From Bacteroidales bacterium (GTDB lineage Bacteria; Bacteroidota; Bacteroidia; Bacteroidales; ML635J-15): 5,206 nucleotides of DNA. The stretch lies in the NCBI GenBank assembly GCA_017997855.1, contig JAGOEF010000145.1, positions 1 through 5,206 of the forward strand, in the 5' to 3' direction. The position numbers and the translations under genes are program-made. Below, one piece after another: positions 1 to 5,206 of the stretch. The notes beneath the pieces were generated by a model. It worked only from the letters and a program-made list of their open reading frames with translations, did no database searches and had not been told where the DNA came from. Numbering within the stretch: the stretch's first letter is position 1; the number at the start of each line of letters is the position of its first letter.

Positions 1-1554
1 ATACATTTGTTCAGTGGTAGTAATCTGACGTTCCTCGGGGAGATACCAGGCAGCCCCCAGTGCTTTGCCTCTGGGGATAATGGTTACCTTGAGCAATGGA
101 TGTGCATGTTCGAGCAACCAACCTACACTGGCGTGGCCGGCTTCGTGGTAGGCAATGGTTTTTTTCTCATTGAGGCTGATAATTTTGTTTTTCTTTTCGA
201 GTCCGCCAATGATACGATCAACGGCATCGAGAAAATCTTGCTTTTCAACTTTTTTCTTGTTTTTACGTGCGGCAATCAGTGCGGCTTCGTTACACACATT
301 GGCAATATCGGCCCCTGAGAAACCGGGGGTTTGCTTTGCCAGAAAATCGAGTTTAACATCTTTCGAAAGTTTCAGCGGTCTGATGTGCACTTTAAAAATA
401 TCTTCCCTTTCTTTAATGTCGGGAAGTTCCACATGAATTTGCCTGTCGAAACGACCGGCGCGCAGCAGGGCTTTGTCGAGAACATCGGCACGGTTGGTTG
501 CAGCCAGAATAATTACACCACTGTTTGAAGCAAAACCATCCATTTCGGTGAGGAGCTGGTTCAGGGTGTTTTCGCGTTCGTCGTTTGATCCAAAATTAGG
601 ATTTCGGCCGCGGGCCCTGCCAATGGCATCGATTTCGTCAATAAAAATAATACACGGCGATTTCTGCTTGGCTTGCTTGAATAAATCGCGCACGCGCGAG
701 GCCCCAACGCCTACAAACATTTCGACAAAATCGGAACCCGACATCGAGAAGAACGGTACATTGGCTTCGCCGGCTACGGCTTTAGCCAGCAGGGTTTTAC
801 CGGTTCCCGGAGGTCCAACCAGCAGGGCTCCTTTGGGTATTTTACCACCCAGTTCGGTGTAGCGCTTCGGGTTCTTCAGAAAGTCAACAATCTCCATGAT
901 TTCGACCTTGGCTTCTTCGAGTCCGGCTACATCATTGAAATTGGTGTTTACGTGTTTTTCTTTATCGAAGAGCTGTGCTTTCGATTTACCAATATTGAAA
1001 ATCTGACTTCCCCCGGCACCGCCACCATTCATACGGCGGAACAGGAAAATCCATAGCCCTACCAGAATGGCAATGGGTAGCAACCATCCCAGCACTTCGC
1101 CCAGATAATTCCGCTCGGTTTTATATTCTGCTGTTATAATGTTCTCAGGGGCAAAATCTTTTTGTGCTTCGGCAAGCTGACGCTCGAATGTTTCAACATC
1201 TCCAATCATGAAAAAATAGTGAGGCCCGGTTTTCGATGGCGAAGAGATGCCTTTTCCCAAATCGGCAAAGCGTTCTTCTGCCAATTTGTCGGGTTTAATG
1301 TATATGTCAACACGTTCGCGGTTAACGATTACTATTTTAGCCACATCGTTGTTCCGCAACATTTCGGTTTCGAACTTGTTTCGGTTAATGCTTTTTGCCT
1401 TAGGGCCAAAATCAATGAAAGTGAACGCTATCAGCGCAATGGTAATAACTATATAAATCCAGTAATTCCCAATTTTCGGTTTATTAGGGGTTTTATCGCC
1501 CTGTGGATTCTCAGGTTTTTGCGAATTGAAACCCTTATTCATATTGTCTGCCAT
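1..1554 (-). CDS. ftsH: ATP-dependent zinc metalloprotease FtsH (3' end beyond window)
   Basis: Membrane-anchored AAA+ protease that unfolds and degrades misfolded membrane proteins and selected soluble regulators, working as a hexamer with its catalytic part in the cytoplasm. The visible 518 codons read, in order: a short polar N-terminus, a membrane helix at about 31-48, a periplasmic domain, a second helix at about 153-172 followed by a Gly-rich linker ([10 protein letters not shown]), and the AAA+ module. In that module I see Walker A GPPGTGKT (247-254), the pore motif with F280-V-G, Walker B IIFIDEID (D306, E307) and the second region of homology with arginine fingers R365 and R368. The protease motif HEAGH is at 470-474. 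The third zinc ligand, an Asp about 80 residues later in the family, falls off the left edge, as does the rest of the protein. The chosen start is the ATG at 1554; an in-frame ATG four codons later (1542) is possible. No reading-frame damage is seen. It lies 42 bp after rsfS. Confidence 0.98.
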   Translation of the reverse strand, partial: MADNMNKGFNSQKPENPQGDKTPNKPKIGNYWIYIVITIALIAFTFIDFGPKAKSINRNKFETEMLRNNDVAKIVIVNRERVDIYIKPDKLAEERFADLGKGISSPSKTGPHYFFMIGDVETFERQLAEAQKDFAPENIITAEYKTERNYLGEVLGWLLPIAILVGLWIFLFRRMNGGGAGGSQIFNIGKSKAQLFDKEKHVNTNFNDVAGLEEAKVEIMEIVDFLKNPKRYTELGGKIPKGALLVGPPGTGKTLLAKAVAGEANVPFFSMSGSDFVEMFVGVGASRVRDLFKQAKQKSPCIIFIDEIDAIGRARGRNPNFGSNDERENTLNQLLTEMDGFASNSGVIILAATNRADVLDKALLRAGRFDRQIHVELPDIKEREDIFKVHIRPLKLSKDVKLDFLAKQTPGFSGADIANVCNEAALIAARKNKKKVEKQDFLDAVDRIIGGLEKKNKIISLNEKKTIAYHEAGHASVGWLLEHAHPLLKVTIIPRGKALGAAWYLPEERQITTTEQMY

Positions 1555-1581
1555 GTAGTACTTAAAATTTTACTTTTTTAA

Positions 1582-1610
1582 CAAATTTAAACGAAATTAG
1601 TTCGTTACAA
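1582..1610 (-). promoter_or_regulatory. Candidate Bacteroidota-type promoter for ftsH
   Basis: The minus strand has TAAATTTG at 1589-1582, an exact TAnnTTTG -7 box, and TTG at 1610-1608 with an 18-nt spacer. The -33 part overlaps the last codons of rsfS. The leader to the ftsH ATG is short, A/T-rich and lacks a Shine-Dalgarno sequence; it holds the palindrome TAAAATTTTA (1563-1572). The gap is A/T-rich, so a chance match is possible. Confidence 0.45.
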
Positions 1611-1989
1611 TAAGCTTACCATCTTCGCCAAAGTGTGAAAACTTGGCATCTGCCCATAAGGTTTCGAGCCTGTAGAAATCTCTGCTTGACTTTTCGAAAA
1701 CATGAACTACAATCGAAACATAATCGAGCAGAACCCATTGGCAATTCTCATATCCTTCGCTATGCCAGGCTTTTTCGAGCAGGTCGGTGCGTATTTTTCG
1801 TTCCACATGTTCGGCAATAGCGCGCACCTGAACCGAGGAATTTGCGCTGCAGATGACAAAATGGCCGGCCACAGCTGACCCTGTAGTGCGCAAATCGATG
1901 TTCACCAGATTTTGACCTTTTTTATCGAGAATAGCTTCGTTAATGGCGTTCAACAATATTTCATCTTCAACAATATTCTTATTTTTCAT
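1597..1989 (-). CDS. rsfS: Ribosomal silencing factor RsfS (YbeB/Iojap family)
   Basis: RsfS binds ribosomal protein uL14 on the 50S subunit and blocks joining with the 30S subunit, lowering translation in starvation or stationary phase. The 130-residue product has the family layout: an N-terminal helix with ILLNAINEAILDKKGQN (about 11-27), the first strand with NIDLR (30-34), AGHFVICSANSSVQVRAIAEHVE (41-63), and the C-terminal signature from GYENCQWVLLDY through VVHVF to DFYRLETLWADA (79-115). The frame stays open upstream to an ATG at 2067, which would add 26 residues (starting MNYKCIARLL) and overlap the kinase gene by 11 bp. I prefer the ATG at 1989: family proteins begin close to this point, and the extension would run through a candidate promoter. 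S92 occupies a position where I expect Asp in most homologues. ftsH follows 42 bp downstream, a common arrangement in Bacteroidota. Confidence 0.96.
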   Translation of the reverse strand: MKNKNIVEDEILLNAINEAILDKKGQNLVNIDLRTTGSAVAGHFVICSANSSVQVRAIAEHVERKIRTDLLEKAWHSEGYENCQWVLLDYVSIVVHVFEKSSRDFYRLETLWADAKFSHFGEDGKLIVTN

Positions 1990-2007
1990 ATTCCAGTATT
2001 TAGCCTG

Positions 2008-2036
2008 CAAATATAGCAAAAAACATTCTGAGGCAG
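2008..2036 (-). promoter_or_regulatory. Candidate Bacteroidota-type promoter for rsfS
   Basis: The minus strand has TATATTTG at 2015-2008, an exact TAnnTTTG -7 box, ending 18 nt before the chosen rsfS ATG at 1989. The -33 position holds only CTG (2036-2034) at an 18-nt spacing, so this half is weak. If real, it supports the shorter rsfS start, because the longer reading frame would begin upstream of the transcription start. Confidence 0.45.
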
Positions 2037-2045
2037 TTAATAATC

Positions 2046-2056
2046 GTGCAATGCAC
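2046..2056. repeat. 11-bp palindrome after the ROK kinase stop
   Basis: GTGCAATGCAC reads as a perfect palindrome around its central base and directly abuts the kinase stop codon (2057-2059). As RNA it could form only a 4-bp stem with a 3-nt loop and has no following T-run, so a terminator role is doubtful. It sits about 10 bp upstream of the weak -33 position of the rsfS promoter and could be a protein-binding site or chance. Confidence 0.3.
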
Positions 2057-2995
2057 TTATAATTCATCCAATGCTAAAGCCGCTGCACCCAAAATTGCCG
2101 CATCCGAATCGGGGAGGAGTGAGGGTTCGATGCAAACCTTATTCTGATACACATTCAACAGATTCTCTTCGAAATAGCGCCTTAAGGGTTGCATGAGTAT
2201 ATCGCCCGAATTTGCCAGACCCCCGAATATGAAAATATGCGATGGGCTTGAGAATGCAACGGCATTGGCCAGTGCTATTCCCAATACCGATGCCGTGATA
2301 TCGAAGGCTTGCAGTGCAAGTTTATCACCGTTAACTGCGGCCTGATAAATATGTTTCGACTGCAGGTTTTCGGTGGTTTCCAGTGCTGAAACTCCCGGAT
2401 TGGCCTGCATTAGCTCATTCATGGTGAAAACAATTCCCCGCACCGATGCATACATTTCGAGGCAACCCCGGCGACCGCATCCACAGCTTCTTCCTCCGGG
2501 TACAACAATGGTATGTCCGAGTTCGCCGGCCATTCCGTCGTGCCCATAAATCATTTTTCCACCCGAAACAATTCCGGATCCTACTCCGGTTCCCAGGGTG
2601 ATATAAATAAAGTGATCGAGGCCTTTGGCACCACCAAATTTCATTTCGCCCATTGCAGCTGCGTTGGCATCGTTAGTAACAATTGCCCGAAGCCCGCTTA
2701 CTTCTGAGAACATACGCGACAATTCAATTCGTCCGCGCCATGGCAGGTTTGGGGCGTTTTCGATGCAACCGTTGTAGTAGTTACCGTTGGGGGCTCCAAT
2801 GCCTATGCCCGAAATAGTTAAGTTCCCCGCGAGCCCAACCGTTTTGTTCCAGACAGTTTCAACAAATTCTTTTGCTGTTGTCGCACAATTGGTAGGCATC
2901 GTGGCTTGCGAAACAATATTTCCTTTTTCGTCAACCAAACCAATTTTTGTACCGGTTCCGCCGATATCAATCCCTGCAATATAGGTTTTTCCCAT
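2057..2995 (-). CDS. ROK-family sugar kinase (glucokinase-like)
   Basis: Predicted cytoplasmic kinase that phosphorylates a hexose or amino sugar with ATP, feeding glycolysis or amino-sugar metabolism. The 312-residue product is full length for ROK kinases. Visible motifs: phosphate-binding loop DIGGTGTK (10-17), sugar-binding and catalytic segment TNDANAAAMGE with the likely base D109, second ATP loop LGTGVGSG (134-141), the sugar-contacting E158-x-G-H161 motif, and zinc site CGCGRRGC with C171, C173 and C178 completing H161. A late IFIFGGL segment (254-260) and a C-terminal DAAILGAAALA segment fit the adenosine-binding part of the fold. With no DNA-binding domain ahead of the kinase, it is an enzyme and not a NagC/XylR-type repressor. 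The start is the ATG at 2995; a TTG codon just before it is less likely. The exact sugar cannot be read: glucose, mannose and N-acetylglucosamine kinases share these motifs. The adjacent genes do not form a sugar pathway. Confidence 0.95.
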   Translation of the reverse strand: MGKTYIAGIDIGGTGTKIGLVDEKGNIVSQATMPTNCATTAKEFVETVWNKTVGLAGNLTISGIGIGAPNGNYYNGCIENAPNLPWRGRIELSRMFSEVSGLRAIVTNDANAAAMGEMKFGGAKGLDHFIYITLGTGVGSGIVSGGKMIYGHDGMAGELGHTIVVPGGRSCGCGRRGCLEMYASVRGIVFTMNELMQANPGVSALETTENLQSKHIYQAAVNGDKLALQAFDITASVLGIALANAVAFSSPSHIFIFGGLANSGDILMQPLRRYFEENLLNVYQNKVCIEPSLLPDSDAAILGAAALALDEL

Positions 2996-3017
2996 CAAAG
3001 ATGAATTATGTAAAACA

Positions 3018-3048
3018 CAAAAGTAGTTAATCAGTTGTTATTGCGAAA
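3018..3048 (-). promoter_or_regulatory. Candidate Bacteroidota-type promoter for the ROK kinase
   Basis: The minus strand has TACTTTTG at 3025-3018, an exact match to the TAnnTTTG -7 box of the Bacteroidota primary sigma factor. About 18 nt upstream, TTTCG (3048-3044) is an imperfect match to the TTTG -33 box. The -7 box ends 22 nt before the ATG, leaving a short leader. The -33 region lies inside an inverted repeat. Transcription start is inferred only. Confidence 0.5.
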
Positions 3049-3060
3049 GTTAATCGCAAT
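3040..3060. repeat. Perfect 7-bp inverted repeat across the propeller gene stop codon
   Basis: On the plus strand ATTGCGA (3040-3046) and TCGCAAT (3054-3060) are exact inverse copies separated by 7 bases. The stop codon of the propeller gene (3050-3052) lies in the spacer, and the candidate -33 box of the ROK promoter (3044-3048) overlaps the left arm. No T-run follows in the transcribed direction, so it is not a classical intrinsic terminator. It could be an operator or a weak RNA hairpin. Confidence 0.5.
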
Positions 3061-4681
3061 CAATTTCGAGGCAAAGAATCTTTTTTCCCCTTGATGCAAT
3101 GTACACATGGTTGTCGATAATCACGGGCGAGGACTCAAAACAAAAGTTGGTTTGTTTACTAACCAGTAACTCTCCCGTAAGGCCATCAATAATGTAGAGT
3201 TTTCCTTTTACATCGGCAAAAAACAGATAGATATTTCCTTCGTTATCGTAAAAATCCGAAGGCGACGACCAGGTATAGTTATCGAGGGTTACTGTAAAAG
3301 CCTCTTTTCCGGTGGCTTTGTTTACGGCAACCAGTTCCGAGCGGTTTTTTTCATCGGTTCTGGCAAAAAGACAATATACCAGATGCGCTCCCAGATGTTT
3401 TCCGGAAACAGGGCTCGATAGCATGCCCCCGCTGTTTACCTTGCCATAGAGGTCGCTGCCGTGACAAGTGCGGCTGATGCGCCAGATTTCGGATCCGTTT
3501 TCCGCATCTAATTTACGGAAATATGAATCATGTACCGGACCGAGTTTGTCGACTTCGTTGCCCGTATACAAGTAAAATTTTCCGCGCTTCTCTTCATCTA
3601 TCATAATGGAGGCATCGGTATCGTCAAAGTTGTCGATGTTCCACACGGGTTTCATGGTTTGTAAATTTATGCAAAGTATGGTACCACTGTTGTCGGCAAT
3701 AAACCCGTATTTTCCGATAGCAGCCATGGCCGATTCTATCCCGTGACGAAATGTATGGTCGTGGCGGTAGCGTAGTTTTGTCAGATTTCCGACCGGTCTG
3801 GACAATTCGCTCACAAAACGGTATATTATTCCATTCTCACCGGGCCAGAAAACCGTTCCTGTTTGCTTGTCGATGGTGGCGTTGCTGTCGAATGCACCCC
3901 AGCCACAGTAGGCAAAATGGTCATATCCGGGTTGATAGTGAATTTCTTTTTGATTAAACATGTCGAAAATATAGGCACCGAACTTTTCGCCGACTTGTAT
4001 TCCTTGCCCGACGTACAATAGTCCGTTTTTACGCGGATCAACCGAAACAGTTCCTTTTATCGGGTTCCCAATGCTGAGGTGCTCACGTGTGGGTTTTCCG
4101 GTAGCTGCATCCAGAAAATAGATATTTCCACACAACGAACCGATGATGAGTTCCATTGCCTCATCGTTGTTCAGAAATTCAGGATTGGTAATACCAAGCT
4201 TTTGTTTTTGTACGGTGTCCCAGCAAATCAGCAAGGGTTGGCCTGTCCACCCGGCTCCGCCACCCCAGATTCCGAATTCCGTTTCGGTTGAATCATATTC
4301 GGTGACAAAACTCCATGATTGATCGATTCCAACCGGTTTCCCCGAAACAATTCCACGCGATGAGATATTGCGCTGCGGACCTCCCCTGAAACAAAAGATA
4401 CTGATACTGTCGTCGGAATAGGTTTCTGCAAAACCTGTAAACAATGTGTCGCCGGTACTGGTGTCGCCCGAATACTGTATTTCTGAAAAAAGATTGAATA
4501 TCAGACTCGAATCCGGCTCGAATTCAAGCAAAACAGTATCGGTTGAGACCGTATCTTGAGATATTAAACTAGCCTGTGCTTTTAGCTTGTCGAATCGTTG
4601 TCCGCACGAAAATATCAGCATGCTTAATGAAATAAGAATAACAACAGTTGTTTTTATAGTATTTCTGAAGTACTGCGACAT
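3050..4681 (-). CDS. Lipoprotein with PQQ/BamB-like beta-propeller, function unknown
   Basis: Predicted envelope lipoprotein of 543 residues. The N-terminus has basic residues (R6, K10), a hydrophobic stretch (about 13-24) and a lipobox-like IFSC with the lipidated cysteine at C26. A low-complexity Ser/Thr/Asp-rich linker follows (about 40-95). The propeller starts with FRGGPQRN (98-105), typical of PQQ-type propellers. Repeats pairing a beta strand with an 'xxATGK' turn recur: GNIYFLDAATGK (185-196), GTILCINLQTMKPVW (333-347), FRKLDAENGSEIW (388-400), ELVAVNKATGKE (449-460), GKLYIIDGLTGEL (493-505) and KKILCLEID (533-541), which suggests six to eight blades. I see no obvious catalytic or PQQ-cofactor site, so a structural or binding role is more likely than quinoprotein dehydrogenase activity. 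No CxxCH haem motif is present. There are eleven cysteines including C26. The gene begins 8 bp after the upstream hydrolase gene, without a Shine-Dalgarno sequence, so the two are probably one operon. The partner of the propeller is unknown. Confidence 0.88.
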   Translation of the reverse strand: MSQYFRNTIKTTVVILISLSMLIFSCGQRFDKLKAQASLISQDTVSTDTVLLEFEPDSSLIFNLFSEIQYSGDTSTGDTLFTGFAETYSDDSISIFCFRGGPQRNISSRGIVSGKPVGIDQSWSFVTEYDSTETEFGIWGGGAGWTGQPLLICWDTVQKQKLGITNPEFLNNDEAMELIIGSLCGNIYFLDAATGKPTREHLSIGNPIKGTVSVDPRKNGLLYVGQGIQVGEKFGAYIFDMFNQKEIHYQPGYDHFAYCGWGAFDSNATIDKQTGTVFWPGENGIIYRFVSELSRPVGNLTKLRYRHDHTFRHGIESAMAAIGKYGFIADNSGTILCINLQTMKPVWNIDNFDDTDASIMIDEEKRGKFYLYTGNEVDKLGPVHDSYFRKLDAENGSEIWRISRTCHGSDLYGKVNSGGMLSSPVSGKHLGAHLVYCLFARTDEKNRSELVAVNKATGKEAFTVTLDNYTWSSPSDFYDNEGNIYLFFADVKGKLYIIDGLTGELLVSKQTNFCFESSPVIIDNHVYIASRGKKILCLEIDCD

Positions 4682-4689
4682 CGTGGCTT

Positions 4690-5206
4690 TTAATTGTTTT
4701 GTTTGACCATTCTGAAAACTGCATATACCGATTTCAGATTGTGCAATCCGAATTTTGCTGCACGTTTGCGGTTTAATCCTAAATAATCAATTACAATGGC
4801 AATGCCCGATTCGTAATCGGCCCAACCGACAAATATTGCGCTATGCTCAATTTGGTTAAATTCGTAGTTGATATGATATACCCAGTCGCCGGGTTGCAAT
4901 AGGTCGGATGGGGCATAAGGTCCTGACTTTTTCTCAAAATAAATGGCTTTTTTCTGGATAGAATCGGTCGTTGTCAGGGTAAAAACCTTATTGACAAAAT
5001 CCCAGCATGAACCCTGTATTATAAGCTTATCAACAAAAGCCAGACGGTATGCTGTGTGAAGTACCTTGTTGGCAGCGGCTACACACGAAACACAAAGCGG
5101 AATTCCCATTACCTTTGTGGAATAACAATTGGTTTCATCAATTATCGAAAAAGAAAGGCTGTCCTGTGTTCCTGCAAATGCAATCAACGTGTCGTCGAAA
5201 AGAAAA
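4690..5206 (-). CDS. Putative NlpC/P60-like (papain-fold) cysteine hydrolase, 5' end beyond window
   Basis: C-terminal part of a larger protein: the frame is open to the right edge with no stop and no convincing start. The visible 172 residues have the order expected of a papain-like NlpC/P60 or CHAP-type domain. A helix carries GSCWDFVNKVF, with the likely nucleophile Cys encoded at 5005-5007. LLQPGDWVYHINY follows and resembles the LxPGD turn of the family. Then comes EHSAIFVGW with the likely catalytic His at 4843-4845, and a strand AIVIDYLG whose Asp (4786-4788) could be the third polar residue. Such enzymes usually cut peptidoglycan stem peptides or related amide bonds, but the assignment rests on motif order only and the substrate is not shown. 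The first ATG inside the visible frame (5109) would give 139 residues and drop sequence that looks coding, so I treat the gene as truncated by the edge. The propeller lipoprotein gene follows after 8 bp. Confidence 0.75.
   Translation of the reverse strand, partial: FLFDDTLIAFAGTQDSLSFSIIDETNCYSTKVMGIPLCVSCVAAANKVLHTAYRLAFVDKLIIQGSCWDFVNKVFTLTTTDSIQKKAIYFEKKSGPYAPSDLLQPGDWVYHINYEFNQIEHSAIFVGWADYESGIAIVIDYLGLNRKRAAKFGLHNLKSVYAVFRMVKQNN

Noticed and set aside
473..862. Open plus-strand frame of 129 codons
   Set aside because: It lies antisense within the conserved AAA+ part of ftsH, and its translation shows no domain; it is a shadow of the real gene.
1162..1581. Open plus-strand frame of 139 codons
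   Set aside because: Antisense to the N-terminal part of ftsH, with no recognisable protein features or start signal.
1990..2067. Longer rsfS start at an upstream ATG adding 26 residues and overlapping the kinase gene
   Set aside because: The added segment does not resemble RsfS, would make the protein unusually long, and spans a TAnnTTTG promoter box and a palindrome.
3040..3060. Intrinsic terminator for the hydrolase/propeller operon
   Set aside because: The inverted repeat has no T-run after it in the transcribed direction, and its stem is only moderately stable.
3826..4431. Two minus-strand frames of about 70 codons inside the propeller gene
   Set aside because: They are out of frame with the well-supported 543-codon gene, and their products look like random translation.
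3050..4681. PQQ-dependent dehydrogenase or cytochrome-linked quinoprotein
   Set aside because: Only the propeller repeats are shared; I see no haem motif or convincing cofactor site, and the lipobox favours a scaffold lipoprotein.
4690..5109. Complete small hydrolase starting at the in-frame ATG at 5109
   Set aside because: The frame continues upstream to the edge with plausible coding sequence, so truncation by the window is simpler.
1..5206. CRISPR array, tRNA, insertion sequence, phage or defence genes
   Set aside because: No spaced repeat array, tRNA-like sequence, transposase motif or defence-type domain was found; nearly all sequence is accounted for by five genes.

Overview
The window looks like a chromosomal segment from a member of the Bacteroidota. 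Evidence: the FtsH sequence has a Bacteroidota-like glycine-rich linker after its second membrane helix. No gene start has a recognisable Shine-Dalgarno sequence. Three intergenic gaps carry the TAnnTTTG -7 box of Bacteroidota promoters. Every supported gene is on the minus strand, so reading order runs from high to low coordinates.

Layout in transcription order. (1) 5206-4690: 3' part of a gene whose visible product looks like a papain-fold (NlpC/P60-type) cysteine hydrolase; its start lies beyond the right edge. (2) 4681-3050: a 543-residue predicted lipoprotein with a PQQ/BamB-type beta-propeller, 8 bp after gene 1 and probably co-transcribed with it. (3) 2995-2057: a zinc-binding ROK-family sugar kinase with its own candidate promoter. 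A perfect 7-bp inverted repeat overlaps the end of gene 2 and the promoter's -33 region. (4) 1989-1597: rsfS (ybeB), the ribosomal silencing factor, also with a candidate promoter. (5) 1554-1: the first 518 codons of ftsH, the membrane AAA+ zinc protease, cut by the left edge after the HEAGH motif but before the expected third zinc ligand.

Functionally there are two blocks. rsfS-ftsH is a housekeeping pair (translation shutdown and membrane protein quality control) found together in many Bacteroidota. The hydrolase/propeller pair is an envelope module of unknown role and the least described part of the window. The ROK kinase between them is probably a hexose or amino-sugar kinase, with no visible link to either neighbour. 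I see no mobile element, CRISPR array, tRNA, rRNA, phage gene or defence system. No gene-free stretch exceeds 70 bp. The most interesting items are the hydrolase/propeller couple and the possible operator at 3040-3060.
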